A stretch of 64,000 nucleotides of DNA. Source: an uncultured Microbacterium sp. (GTDB lineage: Bacteria; Actinomycetota; Actinomycetes; Actinomycetales; Microbacteriaceae). A program made the translations under genes and the position numbers. Positions 18,637 to 27,938 of the stretch are shown here, one piece after another. The first letter of the stretch is position 1. Each line of letters starts with the position of its first letter. The notes beneath the pieces were generated by a model. That model made no database searches. It was not told the origin of the DNA and saw only the letters and a program-made list of their open reading frames with translations. Location: positions 248,001 through 312,000 of the forward strand of contig NZ_CANKZA010000003.1 of NCBI RefSeq assembly GCF_947488465.1, read 5' to 3'.

Positions 18637-18751
18637 CCCACCGATGTCCTGAGTCATCACACCCGTGGCCGACCGATCGAGACCGGCGGAGAGGACAGTC
18701 AGCGCGAGCCACTCTCGGGGAGTGTGCAGTGCGATAGTGGCATGCCGGGTG

Positions 18752-19192
18752 TCACGACTCGACAGCGATGCCACCACGGGCGCGGTCCCGCGTGATAGCG
18801 CGGCCGAGAGCGAGGAACAGAAGCACCATCGCAGTGGTGAGCAGGATGTGGCCGGTTCCGGCGATCCCGGCGATCATCTTGGTGGACTCTTCGCCGAGCA
18901 CGGTGAGGATGCCGTGCCAGATCAGCATCGCTGAGGTGAGGATGACGCCGGCGTTGTAGAGCCAGAAGAACCACCCGAACAGCTTGCTGCTGGAGAGCGT
19001 GAACAGTTTCTCGAGTGCGAGCACGATGAGCAGCACGAGGAAACCGAGCGTGAGCAGGTGGGTGTGCGCGAGGCCGAGTTGCGTGAACTGTCCCTCAGGG
19101 AAATCGTTGAGCTTGGTGAATTCCCGGTAGAACAAGCCGGACAGCACACCGATGACCATGTAGGCGAATGAGGAGTAGAAGAGGCGACGCAT
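18752..19192 (-). CDS. DUF2871-type membrane protein
   Basis: 146 residues with four membrane helices (YSSFAYMVIGVLSGLFYREF, THLLTLGFLVLLIVLALEKLF, FWLYNAGVILTSAMLIW, HILLTTAMVLLFLALG). His residues at the helix ends (GLAHTHLLTLG, GTGHILLTT) could coordinate haem, as in small cytochrome-like proteins, but that is inference. ATG 19192 has AAAGGAAACTC upstream. It is transcribed in the same direction as, and downstream of, the two-component system, 81 bases after it. Confidence 0.75.
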   Translation of the reverse strand: MRRLFYSSFAYMVIGVLSGLFYREFTKLNDFPEGQFTQLGLAHTHLLTLGFLVLLIVLALEKLFTLSSSKLFGWFFWLYNAGVILTSAMLIWHGILTVLGEESTKMIAGIAGTGHILLTTAMVLLFLALGRAITRDRARGGIAVES

Positions 19193-19273
19193 GAGTTTCC
19201 TTTCGAAGTCATCTTCCGCGTTCGTCGCTTCTGACGACGGGGGGATCATTCGAACGGTTGAGATCGCGGCGGA

Positions 19274-19897
19274 TCAGAGGAGCCCGGTATCGCGGGCGAC
19301 TGCGACGGCGCGGGATCGGCTGTCGACGCCGAGCTTGTCGAAGACGTGCACGAGATGAGTCTTCACGGTCGCTTCGGTCACGAACAACTCCTTCGCGATC
19401 TCGCGGTTCGACGCGCCGGTCTCCAGCTGCCGTAGCACGTCCAGCTCACGATCGGTGAGCTTCACGCGCGGCGCCCGCATCACCTGTACCATCCGGGCGG
19501 TGAGTTCGGGGGAGAGGACCAGCTGCCCTGCCGCGGCGTTTCGGATCGCGGCGACGATCTGTTCGGACGGCGAGTCCTTGAGCAGATAACCTGCCGCGCC
19601 GGCCTCTATTGCGCCGAGAATCTCCGCGTCGCGGTCGAATGTTGTCAGGATGACGACCGCGGGGGCGGGGTCGAGAGTGCGCAGCGCCTCGGTCGTCTGC
19701 ACGCCGTCCATGCCGTCGCCGAGTCGCAGGTCGCACAGCACCACGTCGGGGTGCAGGTGGCGGGCGAGGGCGATCGCTTCTTCGCCCGTGGCGGCTTCGC
19801 CGACGATCTCGACGTCCGCGGTCGGTGTGAACAATGACCGCAGGCCCGCGCGAACGATCGGGTGATCATCGACCAGGAGGACCCGGAGTGTCATCAT
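19274..19897 (-). CDS. NarL/LuxR-family response regulator
   Basis: 207 residues: receiver domain (acidic pair in LLVDDHP, phosphoacceptor Asp in VVLCDLRLGDG, Thr/Lys switch in LTTFDRD and YLLKDSPSEQ) and a C-terminal LuxR helix-turn-helix (LTDRELDVLRQLETGASNREIAKELFVTEATVKTHLVHVFDKL). It overlaps the histidine kinase stop by four bases, so they are translationally coupled and form a cognate pair. Confidence 0.95.
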   Translation of the reverse strand: MMTLRVLLVDDHPIVRAGLRSLFTPTADVEIVGEAATGEEAIALARHLHPDVVLCDLRLGDGMDGVQTTEALRTLDPAPAVVILTTFDRDAEILGAIEAGAAGYLLKDSPSEQIVAAIRNAAAGQLVLSPELTARMVQVMRAPRVKLTDRELDVLRQLETGASNREIAKELFVTEATVKTHLVHVFDKLGVDSRSRAVAVARDTGLL

Positions 19898-21150
19898 CGG
19901 TGCTCCGCTGCCGTCGCCAACGGGAGCGAGGCCGACAAGGCAGCGCCCTCACCCGGGACGCTCTCGACGTCCAGGTCACCACCGATATCCCGCAGCCGGG
20001 CGCGCATGGCGCGGAGCCCGTATCCGCCGTCGTCTCGGCGAGGCTGCTTCGCGTTCCACCGCGTCGCGTCGAAGCCGACCCCGTCATCGACGATGTCGAG
20101 TCGGACGGTATCGCCGGCGTCGGCTAACGTCACGACGACGCGCTCCGCGGTCGCGTGACTGCGGACGTTGGCCAGCGCGGACTGCGCGGTGCGCAGCAGT
20201 GCGACCTCGGCAGCCATCGGCAGGATGGGGATGCTGTCGTCGATGTGCAGATCTGTGCGGATGCCGGTTTCCTCCTCCATCCGCATCAACATCCGTCTCA
20301 GCGCGTCGCCGAGGGCGGAGCCTTCCAGTTCGGCCGGAGTCATCGCGTTGACGATGCGGCGGGCATCGACAAGACCCTCCCGGGCTAGCTGTTCGATCTG
20401 CGCCAGCGACTCGTTCTGGGGTGTTGCCTCTGTGCTGCGCGCGGATCGGGCGAGCATGCCGATGGAGGAGAGGCTTTGCGCGACGGTGTCGTGGATGTCG
20501 CGCGACACGCGTGTTCGTTCCAGACCGGCGCCGGTCTCGCGCTGGCTGCGGGCGAGCTCGTCCTGCAATTGCGCGGTCTCCTCCTGTGCGGCCACGAGCG
20601 ACGCGATGAGACGGCGACGCTCTCTGCCGTCGCGGACCAGTTCGAGGTAGCCCCGAGCGATCCCGAGCGCGAACACACCCCCGACGACCGGCCCGATCAC
20701 GTTCGCGTACGATGTGGCGCCGGTGTGCAGGATCGGCGCGGCGATGACCACGGCGAGGATCACAACGCTGAGTGTGAGCGCCCATGTCAGCGGGAGGATG
20801 AAGCCGGCCAGCAGCCACAGCGGGAAGGCGAGCCAGACGAACTCTGACGAGACCGCGACCGCACCTGTCCAGATGAGCGCGAGGCCCACGAGCCACCAGA
20901 TCGCAAGGGCGAGGTCGCGGGTGCGATCTCCGAGGATCAGTCCTCCCAAGTACCAGCCGGCGAACACGAGAGAGAGCGCCAGCACCCACGGCAACGGCAC
21001 GCCGTCCGCCGCTGCCCGGATGGCGGCGATCACGAGCAGCACGACCGTAATCGCCACCTGTCCGAGCCGGATGGCCCAGATCACCCGCCCGCCATTGCCA
21101 CGCACGCCGCGTGCGTCAGCGCGCGACCGGCGAGACAGCTTCTTCGACAT
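19894..21150 (-). CDS. Membrane sensor histidine kinase (NarL partner)
   Basis: About 418 residues. Six membrane helices fill the first half without a sizeable external domain, so it probably senses within the membrane. The HisKA_3 box is RVSRDIHDTVAQSLSSIGML, and the ATPase region ends with DDGVGFD and GEGAALSASLPL. ATG 21150 overlaps the end of the MMPL gene by 35 bases, so exporter, kinase and regulator form one operon on the minus strand. This linkage suggests the kinase detects a membrane-active compound or envelope stress that the exporter relieves. Confidence 0.92.
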   Translation of the reverse strand: MSKKLSRRSRADARGVRGNGGRVIWAIRLGQVAITVVLLVIAAIRAAADGVPLPWVLALSLVFAGWYLGGLILGDRTRDLALAIWWLVGLALIWTGAVAVSSEFVWLAFPLWLLAGFILPLTWALTLSVVILAVVIAAPILHTGATSYANVIGPVVGGVFALGIARGYLELVRDGRERRRLIASLVAAQEETAQLQDELARSQRETGAGLERTRVSRDIHDTVAQSLSSIGMLARSARSTEATPQNESLAQIEQLAREGLVDARRIVNAMTPAELEGSALGDALRRMLMRMEEETGIRTDLHIDDSIPILPMAAEVALLRTAQSALANVRSHATAERVVVTLADAGDTVRLDIVDDGVGFDATRWNAKQPRRDDGGYGLRAMRARLRDIGGDLDVESVPGEGAALSASLPLATAAEHR

Positions 21151-23230
21151 GATCCGATTCTCCCGTGCCGCCGCGAGAGCGGAAAGCCGGAAGGCGTCCA
21201 GGCCACCACATCCGGTCCCCAACGAGGGAGAACAGTGCCGGTACGACGAGGGTGCGCACGACCAGGGTGTCCACGAGTACTCCGACACCGACAATGAGCC
21301 CGATTTGCCCGAGCGTAACGAGCGGGAGCAAACCCAAGGCTGCGAACACACCCGCCAGCACGATCCCCGCGCTGGTGATGACGCCGCCTGTCGTCGCAAG
21401 CGCGGTGACCATGCCGGCTCGCGTCCCGCTCGTCAGAGCTTCGCTACGTGCCCGGTGGACGAGGAAGATCGTGTAATCCACCCCCAGCGCGACCAGGAAG
21501 AGGAATGCCAGCAGCGGAACCTGCAGGTCGAGCGCGTTCCAGCCGAATAGCGTGCGGCCCAGCCATGCGCCCGCCCCGATCGCGGCGACCGCGCTAAGCG
21601 TGTTCACGGCGAGCAGGATGAGTGGTGCGACCACGGCGCGCAGCAGCACGATGAGTACGAGGAGAGTCCCGAGCAGGATGAGTGGTGCGACAAGCAGGAA
21701 GTCTCGCAGGTTGCCGTCTCGGGCATCCACATCCATTGCGCCCTGTCCGCCGACGATGGCGTCGGCATCCGGCACGGCGTGCACGGCGGATCGCAGCTCG
21801 GTGACCAGCTCGCGGCTCTCAGCTGTTCCCGGTGCCGGTTCACCGACGACCGACAGTCTGACGAGGCTACCTCCGGTACTGGTTGCTGACTCTGTGACCC
21901 GCACAACACCATCGACAGAGGCGGCCGCGTCCTGGACCGCCTGCGATTGGGCTGCGGCTGCGACGATGACGAAGGGCTGCGCCTGGCCTGCGTCGAAGTG
22001 GGCACCAAGCACCTCGAGGCCGACGGCTGACTCGGACGGCACCCGGAACTTCTCAACTTGGCTGAGGCCGACAGAAGCGCCCAGCAGCCCCGCCGACATC
22101 ACCCCGAGCAACGCGAGCCCACCCGCCAGCGGCAGCCAGGGGCGCCGCACGACGCGGGTCGCGACCCTCCGCCAGACACGCCCCTGTCGTGCGGTCGTGT
22201 CGCCCGGACGGGGTACGAACGGCCAGAACACGCCCCGCCCGCACACCGCCAGCACCGGAGGAAGCACCAGCAATACCGCAGCCAGCGCGATCACCAAGCC
22301 CACAGCGCACGCGACCCCCAGCCCACGTGTCCCCGGAATGACCGCCAGGACGAGCGTCAGCAAAGAGAGCACGACCGTCACGTTGGACGCCAGGATCGCC
22401 GGCACGGTCGCACGCCACGCGACCGCGAGCGCGTTCCGATGATCCTCGTCGACAAACAACTGTTCGCGGTACCGCGAAATCATCAGCAGCGCATAATTCG
22501 TTCCCGCTCCGAACACGAGAACGCTCACGATGCCGGTATCGAACTGCAAACCCATTGCGCTGCCCAGCGCTGCGGTCGCCTTGCTCGCGGCCTGATCGGC
22601 GAATCCGACCACGGCCAGCGGAATCAACCACAGTACAGGCGAACGGTAGGTGAAGATCAACAAGACGGCGACGATCGCGATCGTCACCAGGAGCAGAGTG
22701 AAGTCGGCACCGTCGAACGCCGATGCGACGTCCGCGCCGAACGCCGGGCCGCCCGTCACCTGCACCTGAACTCCGTCGATGTCGTGATCCGCGACGACAT
22801 CGCGCACGTTCTCCACAAGCGCTCGATCAGCCGCCGAGTCATCGCCGTCCACCGGCGCAGTCAACTGGATGACCTGCGCGATGCCGTCCCCGCTCGGGAA
22901 TGGCCCGAGCACCTCCGCCCCCTCGACAGCACTCAAGTCATCTCCCAGCGCCGCGACCCCTTCGCTTTCGCCCTGCGAGAGCTGGCCGTCGTTGGCGCTC
23001 GACGCCACGACGATCACCGTTCGATTGTCAGCGTCGGGGAAGTCCTCTGCAACGACTGCCACCCGCGCAGACTCGGAGTCCGGCGGTGCACTCTGAGCGG
23101 TCGCAGTCATCTCCGCCTGGCCAAACAGACCGAACAGCGCGACAAGCGCGAGAACGCCAAACGCCAGGGAGAGCCACGCGCCACGGCGAGAGGTCAGGAC
23201 ACGAGACAAGGATTGAGAAAGAGTGCTCAC
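21116..23230 (-). CDS. MMPL-family RND exporter
   Basis: 704 residues with the RND-like duplicated arrangement: one helix, a large external loop (about residues 40-180), a five- or six-helix bundle (FTLLLVTIAIVAVLLIF, GAGTNYALLMISRYREQL), a second external loop and a second bundle (PLLAFLFLVALGVDYTIFLVHRARSE). The Asp-Tyr of GVDYTIF is the usual proton-relay position. GTG 23230 follows a GAGGT Shine-Dalgarno. It is first in an operon with the two-component system and likely exports a lipid, antibiotic or other amphiphile. Confidence 0.93.
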   Translation of the reverse strand: MSTLSQSLSRVLTSRRGAWLSLAFGVLALVALFGLFGQAEMTATAQSAPPDSESARVAVVAEDFPDADNRTVIVVASSANDGQLSQGESEGVAALGDDLSAVEGAEVLGPFPSGDGIAQVIQLTAPVDGDDSAADRALVENVRDVVADHDIDGVQVQVTGGPAFGADVASAFDGADFTLLLVTIAIVAVLLIFTYRSPVLWLIPLAVVGFADQAASKATAALGSAMGLQFDTGIVSVLVFGAGTNYALLMISRYREQLFVDEDHRNALAVAWRATVPAILASNVTVVLSLLTLVLAVIPGTRGLGVACAVGLVIALAAVLLVLPPVLAVCGRGVFWPFVPRPGDTTARQGRVWRRVATRVVRRPWLPLAGGLALLGVMSAGLLGASVGLSQVEKFRVPSESAVGLEVLGAHFDAGQAQPFVIVAAAAQSQAVQDAAASVDGVVRVTESATSTGGSLVRLSVVGEPAPGTAESRELVTELRSAVHAVPDADAIVGGQGAMDVDARDGNLRDFLLVAPLILLGTLLVLIVLLRAVVAPLILLAVNTLSAVAAIGAGAWLGRTLFGWNALDLQVPLLAFLFLVALGVDYTIFLVHRARSEALTSGTRAGMVTALATTGGVITSAGIVLAGVFAALGLLPLVTLGQIGLIVGVGVLVDTLVVRTLVVPALFSLVGDRMWWPGRLPAFRSRGGTGESDHVEEAVSPVAR

Positions 23231-23345
23231 ACCTCAAGCACAGCGCGCGGCTACCCCCGGGCACATCGCACGCTTCACCGACGAAGATCTCAACCAGAAG
23301 ATGGATGTGCGGCGCCACCGGCAAGGATCCGACTCTCAGGGTGAG

Positions 23346-23366
23346 TAGATGAATCGCCCCAATCTA
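23346..23366. promoter_or_regulatory. Inverted repeat upstream of the MMPL operon
   Basis: TAGAT (23346-23350) and ATCTA (23362-23366) are separated by 11 bases, about 116-136 bases upstream of the MMPL start. It is a candidate binding site for the operon's own LuxR-type regulator. Apart from this site, the 23231-23406 gap shows no gene. Confidence 0.35.
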
Positions 23367-23406
23367 CGGACAGACGCCTGACGCGGCTCTCGAGTTGCGT
23401 CGTGCA

Positions 23407-23784
23407 TCACGTATCGGTGTGGTGCGCTTCTTCAGCCAAAAGGTGGCGACGCCTGGCGAGGTCGACCCTACGGAAGCGTCGATCCTCCAAGAGACCTATC
23501 AAGACGAAACCGGCGAATATCACAGCGCTCAATATTGCCTCTCCGCCAGTCGTCACGTCGCGAAGGCCTCGAGCAGCTGCGCGGGTCGCCCCACCAGGAC
23601 GGACGCGGAACGGGCTCGGGGGCAGCGAGCCGTCGAGTTGCGCAGGGGTCGTGGCGATGAAGAGATCCTCCATGTTGATCAGGAGCTGGCTGAAACCCTT
23701 CTTGCCGACCAGTCGGGGAAACGTCGCGGGAAGGTTCTGCTCGTCGAAATCCGGCGCCGCCCGCCAGGGGCCCCGTTCACTCAT
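23407..23784 (-). CDS. Hypothetical protein, possibly decayed
   Basis: 125 residues from ATG 23784. The first half reads like a real protein (FDEQNLPATFPRLVGKKG, SQLLINMEDLFIATTPAQ). The second half has one hydrophobic stretch (AILSAVIFAGFVLIGLLE) followed by Arg/His-rich sequence that looks like read-through into non-coding DNA. I do not recognise the family. It diverges from the LOG gene, whose promoter region it almost touches. Could be a fragment left by the rearrangement that built this block. Confidence 0.35.
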   Translation of the reverse strand: MSERGPWRAAPDFDEQNLPATFPRLVGKKGFSQLLINMEDLFIATTPAQLDGSLPPSPFRVRPGGATRAAARGLRDVTTGGEAILSAVIFAGFVLIGLLEDRRFRRVDLARRRHLLAEEAHHTDT

Positions 23785-23823
23785 CGGACACCGCGTGCTC
23801 GTCCGACGTGCCAGGCTGAGTGC

Positions 23824-24888
23824 ATGACGGAGAGCTCCATCCCGCCCGAAGCCACCGAGGACATCCGTGCGCTGCTGACGGATGCCGGGGTGACCCACGA
23901 TCCCGACCTGGTCGCCCGTATCCTCACGACCGGAGTCGGACTGGGCCTGGACGGCACCGACCGCCTCGACCTGAAGATCACGTCCGCAGCGTTGACCGAG
24001 ATGCGTGCGGCCTTCCGCCTGTTCGCGCCGTACCGCGGCATCCCCAAGGTCACGGTGTTCGGCTCCGCGCGCACACAACCCCATGACGCGCTCTACCGGC
24101 AGGCATCGGCGGTGGCCGCGGTGCTCGCGCAGCGTGGATGGATGGTGGTCACGGGAGCCGGTCCCGGAATCATGCAGGCAGCGGCCGAGGGAGCAGGGCC
24201 AGACCGCTCGCTGGGCGTGTCGATCCGGTTGCCGTTCGAGGAGAAGCCGAACGCGGTGATCGCCTCCACGGCGAACAACGTCGCGATGAAGTACTTCTTC
24301 ACGCGCAAGCTCATGCTGGTCAAGGAATCGAGCGGCTTCATCTGCGTGCCCGGCGGGTTCGGCACGCTTGACGAGATGTTCGAGCTTCTGACGCTCCAGC
24401 AGACCGGCAAGGCTGAGCCGACTCCGATCGTGCTCCTCGATGCGCCCGGCGGAGACTTCTGGGCGGGATTCCAGCGATACGTCGCGGACCAACTCATCCC
24501 TGCCGGGGTGATCTCGCCCGATGATCTCGAGCGGGTCCTCATCACCGACTCGGTGGAGCAGGCGGCGGCCGAGATTACCGGGTTCTGGCGCAATTACGAT
24601 TCGCTGCGGTGGGTCGGTGGGAGACTGGTTCTGCGCCTGCGTGCAGAGCCGACGGCCGCTGAGGTGGTCGATCTCAACGCACGGTTCGGTCATCTCCTTG
24701 CCAGTGGCGAGATCGAGCTCCGCGGACCGCTGCGCGTCGAGCGCGACGACGACGACCGCGTCGATCTCCCCCGCTTGGTGATGCGGTACGAGCAGTTCCG
24801 GGTCGGTTCGCTCTTCCACCTCATCCGCGCGGTCAACGCGCTCGGAAGTGCCCCGGAGCCGGCGGCCCCGCCGCATCCGGCGGCCTGA
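23824..24888 (+). CDS. LOG-family (lysine decarboxylase-like) protein
   Basis: 354 residues with a Rossmann-like fold. Signatures include VTVFGSART, VVTGAGPGIMQAAAEGA and the PGGFGTLDEMFELLT motif of LOG-type nucleoside 5'-monophosphate phosphoribohydrolases, which release cytokinin bases in some bacteria and plants. The protein is longer than compact LOG enzymes (about 190 residues), with an N-terminal helical extension and a C-terminal 100-residue tail, so substrate is uncertain. ATG 23824 sits six bases after CAGGCT. Confidence 0.85.
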   Translation: MTESSIPPEATEDIRALLTDAGVTHDPDLVARILTTGVGLGLDGTDRLDLKITSAALTEMRAAFRLFAPYRGIPKVTVFGSARTQPHDALYRQASAVAAVLAQRGWMVVTGAGPGIMQAAAEGAGPDRSLGVSIRLPFEEKPNAVIASTANNVAMKYFFTRKLMLVKESSGFICVPGGFGTLDEMFELLTLQQTGKAEPTPIVLLDAPGGDFWAGFQRYVADQLIPAGVISPDDLERVLITDSVEQAAAEITGFWRNYDSLRWVGGRLVLRLRAEPTAAEVVDLNARFGHLLASGEIELRGPLRVERDDDDRVDLPRLVMRYEQFRVGSLFHLIRAVNALGSAPEPAAPPHPAA

Positions 24889-24890
24889 GG

Positions 24891-25697
24891 TCACAGACGC
24901 GCGTAGCGCGCACGGAAGAAGCAGAACACGCCGTACGCGATGAATCCCGCGCCGACGAGGCCGACCAGAAGCGGCCCGAGGAAGACGTACAACAGTGCCT
25001 GGATCGCCCCGTCGAGGCCGCCGGCCGATTCGGCGTCGACTTTCACCGCGGCGACCACCAGCAGCACGCCGACGATCGTGAGCGCGACGCCCTTCGCGAC
25101 GAAACCCACGACACCCAGGGCCCTTCCGACCTCGCCCTCCGGCCCGGACGGAAGGGAGATCTTCTTCTCGAAGCTCCGACGCACTCCCATCACGACGAAC
25201 GAGATTCCGCCGATTCCGATCCCGACACCGGCGAGTGCGAGCAGCCACGACCCGCCCGGAAGATTCAGCACCCCGCGGCTCACGGCCTTCGCCGCACCGT
25301 CGCCGCTGGGTTTCGCGCCGAGGGCGACGGAGGCGGAAATCGTCCCGAGCGCCACGAACACCACCGCCTGACCCCACTCCGACACGCGCACGCCCCACTT
25401 CTTCACGTCCGAGGCGCGACTGGCGAGGACCCCCTCCAGGACGTGCCAGATCCCGAGCGCCCACAGCAACGCGGCGAGGATCCACAGCGCGACGAAGCCG
25501 AGCGGGGCGGCCGCGATCGCCAAGAAGGCGCCCGCCTGATCGCTCTCGCCGCGCGCGCCGAATGCGATCGTGAGAACGATCACCCCGATGAGTGCATGCA
25601 CCACCCCGTTGGCCGCATACCCGCCGCGAGCCAGCGCCCGCAGGGGGGCGCTGTTCTCGGCTTCGCGCACCGCGGCCTTGACCGGGTGTTCGCTCAC
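24891..25697 (-). CDS. DUF1206 membrane protein
   Basis: 268 residues and six membrane helices arranged as three repeated pairs (for example GGYAANGVVHALIGVIVLTIAFG, WGQAVVFVALGTISASVALG, VGFVAKGVALTIVGVLLVVAAV). The G-x-x-A-x-G-V motifs at each repeat start are the DUF1206 pattern. Function unknown. GTG 25697 is chosen because the preceding gene stops one base away (TGACGTG), implying translational coupling; ATG 25724 would overlap that gene. Confidence 0.85.
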   Translation of the reverse strand: MSEHPVKAAVREAENSAPLRALARGGYAANGVVHALIGVIVLTIAFGARGESDQAGAFLAIAAAPLGFVALWILAALLWALGIWHVLEGVLASRASDVKKWGVRVSEWGQAVVFVALGTISASVALGAKPSGDGAAKAVSRGVLNLPGGSWLLALAGVGIGIGGISFVVMGVRRSFEKKISLPSGPEGEVGRALGVVGFVAKGVALTIVGVLLVVAAVKVDAESAGGLDGAIQALLYVFLGPLLVGLVGAGFIAYGVFCFFRARYARL

Positions 25698-25698
25698 G

Positions 25699-26316
25699 TC
25701 ACGATTCCGGGTCGACCGGATCACGCGTTCCGGCCGTCAACCACGGCGGTCCGAGGGGGACGACCCGGCGCTGCATGGTGCGCCAGTAGAACTTCTCGAG
25801 CAGCATGTAGGCCGCCAGTGCCGAGGCCGCCAGCAAGAACCAGGCCCCGATGATGCCCAGCGCATCGGACGCCGCGAAATATCCCGCCGATTCGAGACCG
25901 AGGCCGATCGAGACGAACAGGAGCGTGAGAGGCAGGACCGTATTGTGCAGTGCTCCGGCGAACATGAACCCGAAGGCCAGGATCGCGAACATCATCGAGA
26001 ACAGGGGGCGAGCCGGCCCCGAGACCTCGAAGAAGCCGAGTTCGCCGCCGAGCAGGAAGCCCGGCATGCAGATCCAGTACCAGCCGAACGCGTTGTAGAC
26101 GATGAAGTGGAAATCATCGCCGATGAAGTACGACAGCATCCCCGCCGTCACCTGCACGACCCCGCCGAAGACGGCACCGACCCAGAAGACGGCGCTCTCG
26201 TTCTGGACGCCGAGGTGTGCCAACTGCGCCGTGAGAGTGGCGATGACGAAGCCGAGGAGCCCGATCAGGCCGGGATCCGCCATCTGTCGTGAGGTTCCTA
26301 CCGGTGACCTCGTCAT
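25699..26316 (-). CDS. Acetate uptake transporter family (GPR1/FUN34/YaaH)
   Basis: 205 residues with six helices. The family's N-P-[AV]-P motif is replaced by the start MADPGLIGLLGFVIATL, and the region IVYNAFGWYWICMPG is visible. SatP-type proteins move acetate or succinate with protons. ATG 26316 has GGAGGCACACA upstream and overlaps the end of the AGCS gene by four bases. Being cotranscribed with an alanine/sodium symporter suggests joint uptake of small carbon acids. Confidence 0.85.
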   Translation of the reverse strand: MTRSPVGTSRQMADPGLIGLLGFVIATLTAQLAHLGVQNESAVFWVGAVFGGVVQVTAGMLSYFIGDDFHFIVYNAFGWYWICMPGFLLGGELGFFEVSGPARPLFSMMFAILAFGFMFAGALHNTVLPLTLLFVSIGLGLESAGYFAASDALGIIGAWFLLAASALAAYMLLEKFYWRTMQRRVVPLGPPWLTAGTRDPVDPES

Positions 26317-27815
26317 TGTGTGCCTCCATGCAGGTGATCGCGGTGCTTCTTCGCGTGGCGCGTGCTGGTGACCACCGAGATCGGTCCCGTCACGGTGAGC
26401 GAATCCTCCCAGCATTCCACACCGGTGACGTCCGGAAGAAGATTCCGGGTGAACACGGGGTCGAGTCCCTCCCGGCGTTGACGGGTGTAGTCCTTCAGTA
26501 GGCGGAACGCGATCGGGGAGAGCAGTCCGATGGCGACGAGGTTGAGCAGAGCCATGAGCCCCATGACGCCGTCGGCGAAGTTCCAGACCAGGTCGGCCGT
26601 CGCGATCGAGCCGAGGAGAACGGCGGCGACGACCAGAAGACGATACCCGGTGAGCACGCTCCGGTTCTTCGTCATGAACTCAATGTTCGACTGCCCGTAG
26701 TAGTAGTTGCCGAGGATCGAGGAGAACGCGAGGAGGAAGACGATGACGCTCAAGGCGACGTTGGCCCAGGATCCGAGCGTGGAGGTGAGGGCGCCCTGGG
26801 TCAACCCGATCCCGCGCGTGGCTCCCGCGAGGTCCGGTACCGAGACCAGGATGATGAAGGCCGTGATCGAGCACACCAGGAACGTGTCGAAGTAGACGCC
26901 GAGGGTTTGCACGAGGCCCTGCTTGACGGGGTGCGTGACGGCCGCGCTGGCGCCGGCGTTCGGAGCGGAGCCGAGCCCGGCCTCGTTCGAGAACATTCCG
27001 CGCTTGACACCCGTGAGCACGATGTATCCGAAGGCGGCGCCGACCACTTCGTTCGGTCCCCACGCCTGCGTGAAGATCTGGCCGAAGACGTCGGGCAGAC
27101 GCTCCACGTGGAGGGCGACCACGAGAAGCCCGAGCAGGAGATATGCCAGCGCCATGATCGGCACGAGCAACTGGGTGACCGAGGCGATCCGCCGGACCCC
27201 GCCGAAGACGACGAGCGCCGTCAGTGCCGCGATCCCCCCGCCGATCAGCCAGGGGAGCCAGTCGGGCACGTCGCCCATTCCCCCCGTGATGGTGGCCGTG
27301 ATCGTGTTGGCCTGCAGTGAGCTGAATGCGAACGGGAAGCAGATGATGAGGATCACCGCGAAGATGATGCCGAGCCACCGCGCCTTCAGCCCGCGCTCCA
27401 TGTAGTAGGCGGGTCCTCCGCGGAACGTGCCGTCGGCGCGCACTTTGAAGAGCTGCGCGAGGCTCGACTCGATGAAACTTGACGCGCCCCCGACGAATGC
27501 CATCAACCACATCCAGAACACGGCACCCGGACCGCCGATCGCGATCGCGGTGCCCACGCCGGCGATGTTGCCGACGCCCACCCGGGACGCCGCCGAAATC
27601 GTGAAGGCCTGGAAAGCGGAGACCGACTGGGGCTCACCGCTCTCGGTGCGCGGGGTCTTGTCCGTGAGAGTGCGGAACATTTCCGGGATGAGGCGGAACT
27701 GCACCACTCCCGAGCGGAGTGTGAAGTACACACCGAGGATCACCACCACCGGCAGGACGGCCCACGTCCACAGGTAATCGCCCCACGTCAGCAGCCACTC
27801 GTTGATCGCATCCAT
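26313..27815 (-). CDS. Sodium:alanine symporter (AGCS family)
   Basis: 500 residues with about ten helices. AGCS signatures are the ASRVGVGNIAGVGTAIAIGGPGAVFWMW segment, GGASSFIESSLAQLFK and NEAGLGSAPNAGASA. Likely imports alanine or glycine with Na+. The C-terminal 60 residues are a hydrophilic, His/Arg-rich cytoplasmic tail. First gene of a three-gene operon with the acetate transporter and DUF1206 protein. It is divergent from nusA across a 123-base gap. Confidence 0.93.
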   Translation of the reverse strand: MDAINEWLLTWGDYLWTWAVLPVVVILGVYFTLRSGVVQFRLIPEMFRTLTDKTPRTESGEPQSVSAFQAFTISAASRVGVGNIAGVGTAIAIGGPGAVFWMWLMAFVGGASSFIESSLAQLFKVRADGTFRGGPAYYMERGLKARWLGIIFAVILIICFPFAFSSLQANTITATITGGMGDVPDWLPWLIGGGIAALTALVVFGGVRRIASVTQLLVPIMALAYLLLGLLVVALHVERLPDVFGQIFTQAWGPNEVVGAAFGYIVLTGVKRGMFSNEAGLGSAPNAGASAAVTHPVKQGLVQTLGVYFDTFLVCSITAFIILVSVPDLAGATRGIGLTQGALTSTLGSWANVALSVIVFLLAFSSILGNYYYGQSNIEFMTKNRSVLTGYRLLVVAAVLLGSIATADLVWNFADGVMGLMALLNLVAIGLLSPIAFRLLKDYTRQRREGLDPVFTRNLLPDVTGVECWEDSLTVTGPISVVTSTRHAKKHRDHLHGGTQ

Positions 27816-27938
27816 CGGCCCAGTATTGCGGCACCGGCGGCCACAGCACTACCGGGGTTCTTCCCGGCGGCGATCGGGTAACGTTGATGGGATGGCGTCG
27901 GGGTGACCCGAGGTCGAGAGCTGAATAGGGAGGCCAAA

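Noticed and set aside
23395..23823. N-terminal extension of the LOG protein
   Set aside because: The extra sequence is Arg-rich and without family similarity, and a promoter-like box lies six bases before ATG 23824.
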